DNA of 32,418 bases from Gammaproteobacteria bacterium (GTDB taxonomy: Bacteria; Pseudomonadota; Gammaproteobacteria; Pseudomonadales; Azotimanducaceae). Where the stretch lies: positions 1-32,418 of the forward strand of contig RGAU01000004.1 of NCBI GenBank assembly GCA_009919975.1, in the 5' to 3' direction. Below are positions 15,975-24,200 of the stretch, one piece after another. How positions within the stretch are numbered: position 1 is the stretch's first letter; the number at the start of each line of letters is the position of its first letter. Made by a program: the position numbers and the translations under genes. The notes under the pieces are model-generated. The model saw only the letters and a list, made by a program, of their open reading frames with translations, did no database searches and was not told where the DNA came from.

Positions 15975-17477
15975 ATGGGGCTTTACGACGCATTGTGGCG
16001 CGCCGCCGAGGGGAAGCCAGAGCAGCGGGCCTTTTCCGGCCCGGACCTGGGCGCCGAGGGGGTCAGCTACGGCGCCCTTCACGCGCGGGCCGGACGCTGG
16101 GCAGCGGGGCTCCAAGCGCTGGGCGTGGGCCCCGGGGATCGGGTCCTGGTGCAGGCGGAAAAATCCGTAGAGGTGGTCGTTCTATATCTGGCGACGCTTC
16201 GTACGGGCGCCTGCTATGTGCCCCTCAATACTGCCTACACGGCGACGGAAATGGCCTATTTCTTCGCCGACGCAGCACCGACGGTGGCGGTGCTGCCCGC
16301 GCCGGAGGCGCTGGCTGCGCACGCCGACGGCTGTTGTTGCCTCACCCTCGACGCCCTGGCCGCGCAGCTCGATGAGGAAAGGGAGGCCCTCGCTCCCGTG
16401 CTTCGGAGCGCCGAAGATCTTGCAGCCATTCTCTACACCTCGGGCACCACGGGGCGGTCCAAGGGGGCCATGCTGAGCCATGGCAATCTATTGTCCAACG
16501 CCCAAGCGCTCCGATCTCTCTGGGGCTGGCAGGCCGATGACGTGCTTGTGCACAGCCTGCCCATCTACCACGTCCACGGCCTGTTTGTGGCCCTGCACTG
16601 CGCCATGCTCGAACCCTCGGAGGTGCGCTTTCTGCCACGCTTCAGCCCCGAGGCCGTCCTCGAGGCCTTACCCGGGGCGACGGTGTTCATGGGCGTGCCC
16701 ACCCATTACGTGCGGCTCCTGGATGCGCCGGGGCTCACGGTCGAGGCCTCCGCAGCCATGCGTCTCTGGGTGTCCGGCTCCGCTCCCCTGCGGCCGGAAA
16801 CCCACGAGGCCTTCGAAGCCCGCACGGGGCACAAGATTCTTGAGCGCTACGGCATGTCCGAGGCGGGCATGATTACCTCCAACCCCCTCGAGGGAGCGCG
16901 CATCCCCGGCACCGTGGGCTTCGTGCTTCCGGAGGGGGAAGTGCGCCTACGGTCCGAAGAAGGCGCGCCGGTGCCTGAGGGCGCCGTGGGGGTTTTGGAA
17001 ATCCGCGGCCCCAATGTGTTCTCGGGCTATTGGCGGCAACCGGAGAAGACCGCGGAAAGCTTCCGGGATGGCTGGTTTATCACGGGCGATATGGCGCAAA
17101 TCGACGAGACCGGGCGGGTGAGCATCGTCGGCCGCCACAAGGATTTGGTCATCTCCGGGGGCTTGAATGTTTATCCCCGGGAGGTGGAGAGCGTGCTCGA
17201 TACGCTGCCAGGTATTGAAGAGAGTGCGGTTTTTGGGGTCCCTCATCGGGACTTCGGGGAAGCGGTGGTGGCGGCGGTGGTTCTTAAGGTGGACGCCTAT
17301 CCTGGGGAGAACGCCACGCTGGCGGCGCTGCGGGAGGCGCTGGCGGCCTTTAAGGTGCCCAAGGCCCTGTTCCCCGTGGCGGCGCTCCCCCGGAACACCA
17401 TGGGGAAGGTGCAGAAAAACCAGCTGCGCGCGGACTATGCCCTGACCTTTAGGGAGACCTCGGGGGCCACGCCGTGA
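15975..17477 (+). CDS. matB: Malonyl-CoA synthetase (MatB-like acyl-CoA ligase)
   Basis: 500 residues from the ATG at 15975, which has a GGGGAGAA ribosome binding site. A longer open frame upstream is an antisense artefact of the TSUP gene. ANL-superfamily motifs are present: phosphate loop YTSGTTGRSKG (154-164), ERYGMSEA, the hinge region GRHKDLVISGGLNVYPREVES and the C-terminal adenylation lysine K478 in NTMGKVQKN. Several stretches match Rhodopseudomonas MatB closely, including LYLATLRTGACYVPLNTAYT, LPIYHVHGLFVA and MRLWVSGSAPL, where R263 aligns with the malonate-binding Arg. The enzyme makes malonyl-CoA from malonate, CoA and ATP. No malonyl-CoA decarboxylase is visible nearby. The stop overlaps the start of the next gene. 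Confidence 0.9.
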   Translation: MGLYDALWRAAEGKPEQRAFSGPDLGAEGVSYGALHARAGRWAAGLQALGVGPGDRVLVQAEKSVEVVVLYLATLRTGACYVPLNTAYTATEMAYFFADAAPTVAVLPAPEALAAHADGCCCLTLDALAAQLDEEREALAPVLRSAEDLAAILYTSGTTGRSKGAMLSHGNLLSNAQALRSLWGWQADDVLVHSLPIYHVHGLFVALHCAMLEPSEVRFLPRFSPEAVLEALPGATVFMGVPTHYVRLLDAPGLTVEASAAMRLWVSGSAPLRPETHEAFEARTGHKILERYGMSEAGMITSNPLEGARIPGTVGFVLPEGEVRLRSEEGAPVPEGAVGVLEIRGPNVFSGYWRQPEKTAESFRDGWFITGDMAQIDETGRVSIVGRHKDLVISGGLNVYPREVESVLDTLPGIEESAVFGVPHRDFGEAVVAAVVLKVDAYPGENATLAALREALAAFKVPKALFPVAALPRNTMGKVQKNQLRADYALTFRETSGATP

Positions 17478-18577
17478 GGGTACAGCGCACCTTCGTCTCG
17501 AGCGCTTCGCCCGTGACGCCGGTGAACGGGGCGGGCTTTGCCCCCTGCCAGGGCCTTTGGCACCACCTCGGGGCGCCGGTAAAAACAGCCTTTATCGCGA
17601 CGCACTACAACGTCGATTTTACCGAGCACTACCTCGCGCCCCTCCTGGCGGCCCGGGGCTACGGCTTTCTTGGTTGGAATACGAAATATCGGGGCGCCGA
17701 GGCCTTTTTCCGCCTCGATCACGCCCTCTGCGAAATTGCCGTGGGGGTGCGCTGGCTTCGGGAACAGGGCGTGGAGAACATCGTACTCCTGGGGAATTCC
17801 GGGGGTGGGTCACTCATGGCCGCCTACGAAAGCCAGGCGCAGGGGGTCACGCTCCGGAGCGTGGCCGGGGAGCGCTTGCCCGAGGCGTTGGGTGCGCTTC
17901 CGGGGGCGGACTTCTACATTTCCCTGAACGCCCACGGGGGCCGGCCTGAGGTGCTCACGGCTTGGAGCGATCCTTCCGTGATCGACGAGCGCGACCCCTT
18001 CGCCAGGGACCCGGCACTGGATCTTTTTACTCAGGCCTTGCCCCTCGCCCCGGCCTTTGTGGCGCGCTACCGCGCCGCCCAGGAAGCGCGTAATCATCGC
18101 ATCACGGCCTGGGCCCGGAGCCGCCTAGAAACGCTGGCGGCGGCGGGGCATCGGGATGAGGCCTTCCTGTTCCACCGAGCCTGGGCCGATCCTCGCATGT
18201 GGGATAGCACCCTCGACCCCTCCGACCGCGCCCCGCAGCAATGCTATGCCGGCGATCCTTCTCGGGCGAACTTCACCCCCTTTAACGTCGGTCTCACCTG
18301 CACGCTTCGGAGCTGGCTGGCCATGTGGAGCCTTGAAGCTTCTGAATGCCAGGGGGCGCTGCATCTGGCGCGGCTGCGCATCCCCGCCTTGGTGCTGCAA
18401 AGCACGGCGGACACGGGGGTCTTTCCAAGCGATGCCCAAGCCATCTATGGTGCGCTTGGGAGCGAGGATAAAGCGTTGGTGATGATCCCCGGCGATCATT
18501 ACCTCACCGAGCCCGCGGGGGCACGGGACGGGGCGGCCGATCATATCGATCGCTGGCTGAAGGAGCGGGGGGCCTAG
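17474..18577 (+). CDS. Alpha/beta hydrolase, function unknown
   Basis: 367 residues from a GTG start whose bases overlap the matB stop (GTGA), so the two genes are translationally linked. The nucleophile elbow is G107-N-S109-G-G (VLLGNSGGGSL). The acid and His are probably the Asp in STADTGVF and the His in PGDHYLTEP near the C-terminus. An oxyanion-type segment THYNVDFTEHYLAPLLAARG follows strand 3. There is no signal peptide. The substrate is unknown; overlap with matB suggests a role around malonate or an ester or thioester derived from it, but that is only context. Confidence 0.75.
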   Translation: MRVQRTFVSSASPVTPVNGAGFAPCQGLWHHLGAPVKTAFIATHYNVDFTEHYLAPLLAARGYGFLGWNTKYRGAEAFFRLDHALCEIAVGVRWLREQGVENIVLLGNSGGGSLMAAYESQAQGVTLRSVAGERLPEALGALPGADFYISLNAHGGRPEVLTAWSDPSVIDERDPFARDPALDLFTQALPLAPAFVARYRAAQEARNHRITAWARSRLETLAAAGHRDEAFLFHRAWADPRMWDSTLDPSDRAPQQCYAGDPSRANFTPFNVGLTCTLRSWLAMWSLEASECQGALHLARLRIPALVLQSTADTGVFPSDAQAIYGALGSEDKALVMIPGDHYLTEPAGARDGAADHIDRWLKERGA

Positions 18578-18614
18578 GGGCCTGAATTTAACGTTTGCAG
18601 TAAGGCCACTGGCT

Positions 18615-19494
18615 ATGAGCGTAAGCATTCCCTATCGGCGTGAAATGAGCTTTGAGTACGGCAAGCTCGAGCGCCTAAGCTCAAGGATCCGGCGCATTAT
18701 CGCCCACAATCCAAGCGCCTTTACCTTCCACGGCACGGGCACCTACGTGCTGGGGGAAGGCTCGGTGGCGGTCATTGATCCGGGCCCGGACGATCCGCGA
18801 CACATCGAGGCACTCCTGGACGGCCTCGATGGGGAGCGCGTGAGCCACATCCTCATTACCCATTGCCATCACGATCACTCCCCCGGGGCCCGCATGCTCC
18901 AGGCGGAAACGGGGGCGCCTAGCTACGCCTTTGGGCCCCACGGCGCCGGGCGCCTCGGGGATCAGGGGGAAAGCGAGGAGGGCGCGGACTGGGACTTTAT
19001 CCCCGATCACTGCGTGGTGGACGGACAGATCATCGAGGGCGAGGGCTGGTCCGTGGAGTGCGTTTTTACCCCAGGTCATACCTCCAATCATATGGCCTTT
19101 GCCCTGCGGGAAGCATGTGATGGGCTGGTCCACGAGCGTGATCTCGCCCCCCGATGGGGATATGGCCGCCTACATGGCCTCCCTGGAAAAGCTCCTGGAT
19201 CGAGATGACGTCCGCTATTGGCCCACCCACGGGCCGTCCATCGAAGATCCAAAAACCCACGTGCGGGCCTTTATCGCCCATCGACAGGCCCGGGCTCAGC
19301 AGATTCTCGATGCGCTGGCGTCGGGGCTGACACAGGTGTCGGCCATGGTGCCGAAGATGTACGCGGACGTTTCCCCGAACCTTTACCCTGCGGCGACGCG
19401 CTCCGTGTTGGCTGCCGTGGCCTACCTTGAAGATCAGGGCAAGCTCACCGTGGCCGGGGCCCTAAACGCCGACGCGGTGCTGGCCCTCCGCTAG
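18615..19494 (+). pseudogene. LACTB2-like metallo-beta-lactamase-fold hydrolase, disrupted by a frameshifting deletion
   Basis: Two frames together make one MBL protein. The first (from ATG 18615, or ATG 18645) carries FTFHGTGTYVLG, VIDPGPDD, the metal motif THCHHDHS and TPGHTSNHMAFALRE. It loses its frame at about 19113. The second frame resumes at 19114 with HVMGWSTSVISPPDGDMAAY, then YWPTHGP and a helical/winged C-terminal region. Between them intact homologues have about eight residues including a Ser/Thr-Gly-Asp before His-Val-Met-Gly-Trp. The missing segment must be 3n+2 bases and includes the metal-bridging Asp, so this is not a simple one-base error. The first frame alone would end at 19208 with a scrambled tail and no second metal site. 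LACTB2-like proteins hydrolyse thioesters or RNA; the ancestral role here is unclear. Confidence 0.75.
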
Positions 19495-19507
19495 AACGCG
19501 ATGCGCC

Positions 19508-20203
19508 CTACCAGGGGATAGGCTGGCCGTCGTAGGCGAAGAAGCCGCCGTGATCCTCGAGGGTCAGGGCGCTCACCGTTTTCAGCAGGGCCGCAGCGGA
19601 GCCCTCGGGCGTCAGCAGCTTTGGCTGATCGGGGCGGCGGAAGGGCTCGGAAAGCTTCGTGGCCACGGTGCCGGGATGAAGCGCGACGCAGAGCAGATCC
19701 CGATGCTTGCGCCTAAGCTCGATAGCCAGGGTGCGCAGGGCCATATTGTGGGCCGCTTTGCTCATACGATAGCTGTACCAGCCCCCTAGCCGGTTATCCC
19801 CAATGCTGCCCACCCGAGCCGAGAGGCTGGCCCATAGCGCCGGGCCTCGGCGCGGTATCCCGGGGGAAAGGGCCTTGGCCAGGAGGAGGGGCGCGACGGC
19901 GTTAATCCGGTAGCTGGCCAAAAGGGCCGCGCTCTCCACCTCGGCAAGGCGCTTTTCCGGCGCAAGCCCTTCTCCGTGCAGAAGCCCCGCGGTATAGAAA
20001 ATCAGATTCGGGGCCTGGGGCCCGCTCACCTGCGCTGCGCCGAAGGCAGCGATGGCCTTGTCATCGGTGAGATCGAGGCTTTGGTAGGGAATCCCGTTCT
20101 TTTCCGTGGCCGCGCCGCGGTGCGTTGCGGTCACCGAAGCCACCCGGGGATGGGTGGCCAGGGCCTGGGCAAGGGCATGGCCTACGCCCCCGGCCCCCAG
20201 CAC
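19508..20203 (-). CDS. SDR-family oxidoreductase (C-factor/CsgA-like)
   Basis: About 231 residues if the GTG at 20203 is the start. Longer in-frame starts up to 20341 lie inside the histidine kinase gene and add sequence unlike the family. The Rossmann nucleotide motif LGAGGVGHALAQAL is at the N-terminus, followed by LDLTD, YTAGLLHGEG, a catalytic SLSARVGSI segment and the YSYRMSK active-site Tyr/Lys. HPGTVATKLS completes the pattern of short C-factor-like SDRs. These reduce or oxidise small carbonyl/alcohol substrates with NAD(P); the substrate is unknown. The gene follows the histidine kinase by 25 bases and may be in its operon. It converges with the MBL remnant, leaving only 13 bases between them. 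Confidence 0.8.
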   Translation of the reverse strand: MLGAGGVGHALAQALATHPRVASVTATHRGAATEKNGIPYQSLDLTDDKAIAAFGAAQVSGPQAPNLIFYTAGLLHGEGLAPEKRLAEVESAALLASYRINAVAPLLLAKALSPGIPRRGPALWASLSARVGSIGDNRLGGWYSYRMSKAAHNMALRTLAIELRRKHRDLLCVALHPGTVATKLSEPFRRPDQPKLLTPEGSAAALLKTVSALTLEDHGGFFAYDGQPIPW

Positions 20204-20228
20204 GAGGGGAGGCTTTCGTCCGAAAAGA

Positions 20229-22319
20229 TCATTTCGCGTTTCCTCGGAGGCGCCGGGCCAGGGGTAGGCGAACTTCAATTTCCACGCCGGAGCCGTCGGG
20301 GAGATTACGCGCCAGGGCGCTGCCGCCATGGTGCGCAGCAATCACCCGAACCACGTAAAGGCCCAGGCCAAAATGGAGCTTGGTGTCGTTCGTGCCGTCT
20401 CGACGGGTCACCATGGAATCGAACATGCTGGCGAGGGTGTCTTCGGACAGGAGGGGCCCCTGGTTGCGAATGGTGAGCACCGCTTCACTGCGCTCCCGGC
20501 GCAGGGCCACGGTGATAGCCGTGTCCGGTAAGGCAAAATCGAAGGCGTTATCAATGATCTTGTCGAGAAGCTGCTCGATACGGTAATCCGCAGCCTCAAC
20601 CATGACCCCGGTCTCCGGGCCCTGGAAGGTAAGGCGTCGCGGCGCCTGAAGGGCCGCCGAGTTTCGCACGTAGCTTTCCACGAGGGCCTCAAGATCCAGC
20701 GTTTCCAGATCTTCGGCCTTCAGCGATTCCTCGAGATTCGCGGCGTCCGCAAGGTTTTGCACGATCGCCCCAATGCGCTGCACCCCGCGCCGAGCCGCAT
20801 CAAGATACTTGCTGTCGGAAAGCTCCGGCTGGGTGTCCTCAAGGTTCTGCAGGGACGTGGATAGGGTGTTTAGGGGGTTGTTGATCTCGTGGCGCAGGGT
20901 TCGGGGCATATTTTCCAGAAACTGGTTGTGCTGGTGCAGGCGCGCGAGCATCTGGGAGACGTTGCGGGAGAGCTCCCCAAGCTCGTCTCCGGCGCGGGCT
21001 TCCCGGCGCAGCTCGAAGGTACGCAGGCGACCCTGCTGGTCGATGGCTCGGGAGGCTTCCGCGCCCAGGCCCCGAATGCGCCAGGCCAGGCGCAGGGAGA
21101 AGGTGAGAAGGGCCAGGAACACCAGGGCAATGGTCAGCACCGCGAAGCCGATAATGCGATCGAGGGCGTCGCGCTGCAGGGCAAGAATTTCATCCGTGTC
21201 CTGCTCCACCACCACGGCCCCCAGAGTGCGATCTCGCCCGCGAATGGGCACGGCCGCCATGATGATTTCCTGCTGGTCGCTTAGGCGTCGACGCACGGCG
21301 AGGGGGCTTCCGGCGAGGGCCGTGTCGATCACCGCATCGCTCGCGACCGGATCGGCGCCATCTGCCTGGCCGAGCCGAGCAATGGCCAGGAGACCGCGCA
21401 CGAGGGGGCGGAAAAATTCCAAGGGGCCGAGAGCGGGGGCAGACAGGGGAGGGGCTTCCGGCCCCTCCCGTTGGTAGGCGCCCGTTTCCGCGCGCACCCG
21501 GCGCTCGCCATCGATGACCAGAATGCGGGCTCCGGCATAGCCGAGCCCCTCGACGATATTCAGAACCTCTGGGGAGCGCAGCACGATGAGGTTGAAGGCC
21601 TCGGGCCCCGCCGTGGGCAAGGTTTGGACCATGGTGCGCGGGCTGCGGCTAACGGAGTCATCCACATCCACCACGCTGATGCCAAAGGATTCCCGGGCAT
21701 TCAGCATGGCTAGGGGAAGGCGGAACTCCACCACGTAGCCTTCCCCGGTGTTGGTCGGGGAGACGAAGCCCTGAATGCGATTGTCGGGCTGTCCGTCGCT
21801 GGCAAAGCGCCAGGCCTCATCCATCGCGTAGGCGGTGAGCACGCCGGGACCGGAGAAGGTGAGCTGGATGCGCCCCCGGGCACCGCTGGCGTCCTGGAAG
21901 GTGAGACGCACATGATCGGCATTATCGAGCCGTAGGGCGTCCCCGAGGATCAGATCGAAGGAGCCATCGGGACGATCGCCACTGTCCGGGTCGGCGCCAA
22001 ATACTAGGCGGCGTTCGGCGAGCCCGTCCCAGTCCCCGTCCCGACCGTCGAGGCGAATGGCCGAAGGCAGGGGGTGGGCGTAGAGGGAAGCATAGCCCTC
22101 CGCGCTCAGGGGCAGATCGTTGAAGAGATCGTCCCGACCGTTGAGGAGCGTGGAAATTCCTTCGGCGGTGAGGAGCTGGGCCTGGGCCTGGCCCTGGATC
22201 AGAAACTGCTCCATAGCCAAAAGCTGGCGCAGGCTGAAGTAGGGGAGGCTAAGGAGCGCGGCCCCGAGGAGCATGAGCTTGGTGGCGAGACTCGGCCCCC
22301 GGAACCGTCGCTTAGCCAC
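20229..22319 (-). CDS. Membrane sensor histidine kinase resembling the proteobacterial sortase-system kinase
   Basis: 696 residues from a GTG start three bases after the response regulator stop. There is a transmembrane segment at about 14-35, a large extracytoplasmic region (36-388), a second membrane segment (389-412), a HAMP-like linker, then HisKA with phospho-acceptor H477 in LRHEINNPLN, and a HATPase domain (N591 in DKIIDNAFDFA, then FGLGLYVV). The sensor region from ~88 (IRLDGRDGDWDGLAERR) to ~220 looks like a beta-sandwich of the CBM9/DOMON type, which would suggest sensing of a sugar, haem or similar ligand. Overall architecture and its regulator resemble the kinase/regulator pair of the 'proteobacterial dedicated sortase system'; that assignment is from memory and is an inference. 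No sortase or LPXTG protein is in the window. Confidence 0.8.
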   Translation of the reverse strand: MAKRRFRGPSLATKLMLLGAALLSLPYFSLRQLLAMEQFLIQGQAQAQLLTAEGISTLLNGRDDLFNDLPLSAEGYASLYAHPLPSAIRLDGRDGDWDGLAERRLVFGADPDSGDRPDGSFDLILGDALRLDNADHVRLTFQDASGARGRIQLTFSGPGVLTAYAMDEAWRFASDGQPDNRIQGFVSPTNTGEGYVVEFRLPLAMLNARESFGISVVDVDDSVSRSPRTMVQTLPTAGPEAFNLIVLRSPEVLNIVEGLGYAGARILVIDGERRVRAETGAYQREGPEAPPLSAPALGPLEFFRPLVRGLLAIARLGQADGADPVASDAVIDTALAGSPLAVRRRLSDQQEIIMAAVPIRGRDRTLGAVVVEQDTDEILALQRDALDRIIGFAVLTIALVFLALLTFSLRLAWRIRGLGAEASRAIDQQGRLRTFELRREARAGDELGELSRNVSQMLARLHQHNQFLENMPRTLRHEINNPLNTLSTSLQNLEDTQPELSDSKYLDAARRGVQRIGAIVQNLADAANLEESLKAEDLETLDLEALVESYVRNSAALQAPRRLTFQGPETGVMVEAADYRIEQLLDKIIDNAFDFALPDTAITVALRRERSEAVLTIRNQGPLLSEDTLASMFDSMVTRRDGTNDTKLHFGLGLYVVRVIAAHHGGSALARNLPDGSGVEIEVRLPLARRLRGNAK

Positions 22320-22322
22320 GGG

Positions 22323-23023
22323 CTAGCTGCCCACCCAGCGGTAGCCGTAGCCGTATTCGCTCTTGATGGCAGAAAAGCTTGAGTCCACGCCTCGAACTTT
22401 TTGCGAATATTGCGCATATGCGTGTTGATGGTGTTGTTTGTCACCAACGATTGCATGGTGGCGTTCATGAGGGTTTCGTAGCTTACGGCGTGCCCCGGGG
22501 CGCGAACGAGCTTGGCAAGCATGCGAAACTCCGTCCCCGACAAGTCAATGCTTTGGCCCTTCCAGGACACGAGCAGGGCATCCTGGTCGAGCACGAGATC
22601 GCCGATGCGCTGCGCGCTGGGGCTCGGCGCCGTGACGCCGCCGTCGCGCTGGGAGCCGATGCGCAGGAGGGATGCGATCCGCTCGGCCAGATAGTCGAGG
22701 GAGATGGGCTTCGGTAGATAATCCCAGGCGCCGAGGCGGAGCCCGGAGATCTTGTCGATCTCATCGATGCGCTCGGTGAGAAAGAGCACGGGCAGGCTGG
22801 GACGCCGGGCGAGGAGATCGCGGCAAAGCTCGAAGCCCGCGTCGATCTCATCCCCGAGTATGATGTCCAAGATGGCAAGGTCCGGGAGGGCCTGCTCGAA
22901 GCCCGCGAGGGCTTCGGCCCGGGATCCGTAGGCCCGCACCAGGTAGCCCTTTTTGGTGATGGCGTCCCGGTAGTTTTCCCGCTGATCCGGATCGTCCTCG
23001 ACAATGGCGATGGTTTTTTTCAT
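22323..23023 (-). CDS. OmpR-type response regulator, frameshifted near its C-terminus
   Basis: From ATG 23023 the protein begins MKKTIAIVEDDPDQRENY. The receiver domain has the acidic pocket (EDD), the phospho-acceptor Asp in LAILDIILGDEIDAGFEL, Thr in FLTE and Lys in YLPKPIS. The C-terminal winged helix starts near IDLSGTEFRMLAKLVRAPGHAV and includes NNTINTHMRNIRKKFEA. There the frame breaks: one missing base at about 22388-22391 would restore VDSSFSAIKSEYGYGYRWVG and a TAG stop at 22323, three bases before the kinase start. As read, the frame instead runs into the kinase gene to 22199. The restored ending is exactly the usual OmpR-family ending, so the corrected gene is given here. It resembles the regulator of the marine sortase system and is coupled to the adjacent kinase. 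Confidence 0.82.
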
Positions 23024-23050
23024 GCGGTGCCTTCCCGAAGGGGTGTCCCT

Positions 23051-23644
23051 ATGGAGTTTATGAGCTTTTGGACCGTAGATCGCGTCCTCGAATTCGCCGG
23101 GCTGGTGACGGGGCTGGCCTGCGTCTGGCTCCTGATCCGCCAACATATTGCCACCTGGCCCCTGGGCATCGTCTACGTTTTCCTCTCCCTGTATATCTTT
23201 TGGGGGGCCAAGCTCTATGCAGACTTCCTTCTCCACCTAGGGTTCCTTGCCTTAAACAGCTACGGCTGGTGGGTCTGGTCCCGGGGCTTGGGAGGGGAGG
23301 ACTCAACGCTTCCCGTGACGCGTGCGCCCCGGCGCGAGCTCCTCGCCGTACTCGCCCTTGGGGTGTTGGGCACGGTGGTTTTCGGAACGCTCTTCGCGCG
23401 GACCACCGATGCCGCCTTACCCTACTGGGATAACGCCACCACGGCCTTTTCCCTTGGCGCCATGTGGCTATCCGCGCGGAAGCGCTTGGAAAACTGGACT
23501 CTTTGGCTAGCTGTGGACGTGGTTGCGGCGGGTATCTACGCCGTAAAGGGCCTGCCCTTCTATGCGCTGCTCTACACCATTTACCTGGGCCTGGCGGTGC
23601 TGGGCTTTCAGCAGTGGCGCCGCTCCCTGGAGCAAAGCGCCTAG
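23051..23644 (+). CDS. pnuC: PnuC family nicotinamide riboside transporter
   Basis: 197 residues from the ATG at 23051 (GAAGGGG ribosome binding site). About seven hydrophobic segments and the family motifs are visible: an early WPLGIVYVFLSLYIFWGAKL, then NSYGWWVW, and WLAVDVVAAGIYAVKGLPFYALLY near the end. PnuC moves nicotinamide riboside by facilitated diffusion, and intracellular phosphorylation traps it. The next gene starts two bases after the stop and encodes the matching kinase, so the pair forms an NAD-precursor uptake unit. It is divergent from the response regulator with only 27 bases between the starts, so their promoters must overlap the coding ends. No thiamine or NAD riboswitch is evident. 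Confidence 0.9.
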   Translation: MEFMSFWTVDRVLEFAGLVTGLACVWLLIRQHIATWPLGIVYVFLSLYIFWGAKLYADFLLHLGFLALNSYGWWVWSRGLGGEDSTLPVTRAPRRELLAVLALGVLGTVVFGTLFARTTDAALPYWDNATTAFSLGAMWLSARKRLENWTLWLAVDVVAAGIYAVKGLPFYALLYTIYLGLAVLGFQQWRRSLEQSA

Positions 23645-23646
23645 CC

Positions 23647-24156
23647 ATGGACGTGGTGCTCACGGGGGTGGAGTCCACGGGGAAGAGCACCTTGGCTCAG
23701 GCCCTCGCGGCGCGCCTCGGGCGCCCCTGCGTGCCTGAAGCTGCCCGTTCCTACCTCGCGCTGCGAGGGGGGCGCTACGAGGAAGGGGACCTGCTTGCCA
23801 TTGCTCGGCGCCAGTGGGCCTGGGCGCGCTGGGCTGAAGGGCCGGCGGTGCTCGATACGGATCTGTGGACTCTGTTTATCTGGGCGGAGGTGCGCTTCGG
23901 CCGGGTCGATCCCTGGCTTAGCACGGCGGCGGCGGCGCAGGGTCCGCGGCTCTATTTGCTATGCGAACCGGACCTGCCCTGGGATGAAGATCCCCTGCGG
24001 GAACATCCCGCGCCAGAGGCCCGGGCCGCTCTGCACGGGCGTTACGCGGCGATACTTGCGGCCCAAGCCTGGCCTTGGGTAAGCCTTCGGGGCACGGGGC
24101 CCGATCGTTTGGCGGCAGCGGTGGCGGCGCTGGAGGATCGAGGGCTGCTGCCCTAG
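23647..24156 (+). CDS. NadR-like ribosylnicotinamide kinase (P-loop ATPase)
   Basis: 169 residues from the ATG at 23647. It starts with GVESTGKSTLAQALA, the Walker A of NadR's kinase domain, followed by EAARSYLA, a Q-rich helix (IARRQ), LDTDLWTLFIWAEVRFG and the lid region LCEPDLPWDEDPLREHP. These match the C-terminal ribosylnicotinamide kinase domain of NadR. The adenylyltransferase and DNA-binding domains of full NadR are absent. It would convert nicotinamide riboside to NMN. The stop is followed by a short tandem repeat and then the convergent kinase gene. Confidence 0.87.
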   Translation: MDVVLTGVESTGKSTLAQALAARLGRPCVPEAARSYLALRGGRYEEGDLLAIARRQWAWARWAEGPAVLDTDLWTLFIWAEVRFGRVDPWLSTAAAAQGPRLYLLCEPDLPWDEDPLREHPAPEARAALHGRYAAILAAQAWPWVSLRGTGPDRLAAAVAALEDRGLLP

Positions 24157-24158
24157 GG

Positions 24159-24200
24159 GCTCGCTAAGCGCTCCCTAAGCGCTCCCTAAGCGCTCTAAGG
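24159..24200. repeat. 11-bp tandem repeat at a convergent gene junction
   Basis: GCTCGCTAAGC, GCTCCCTAAGC and GCTCCCTAAGC occur head to tail (24159-24191), followed by a partial copy GCTCTAAGG. The repeat spans the 18-base gap between the kinase genes and encodes the last codons and stop (24175-24177) of the minus-strand gene. Copy-number change would shift that stop because the unit is not a multiple of three. Confidence 0.75.
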
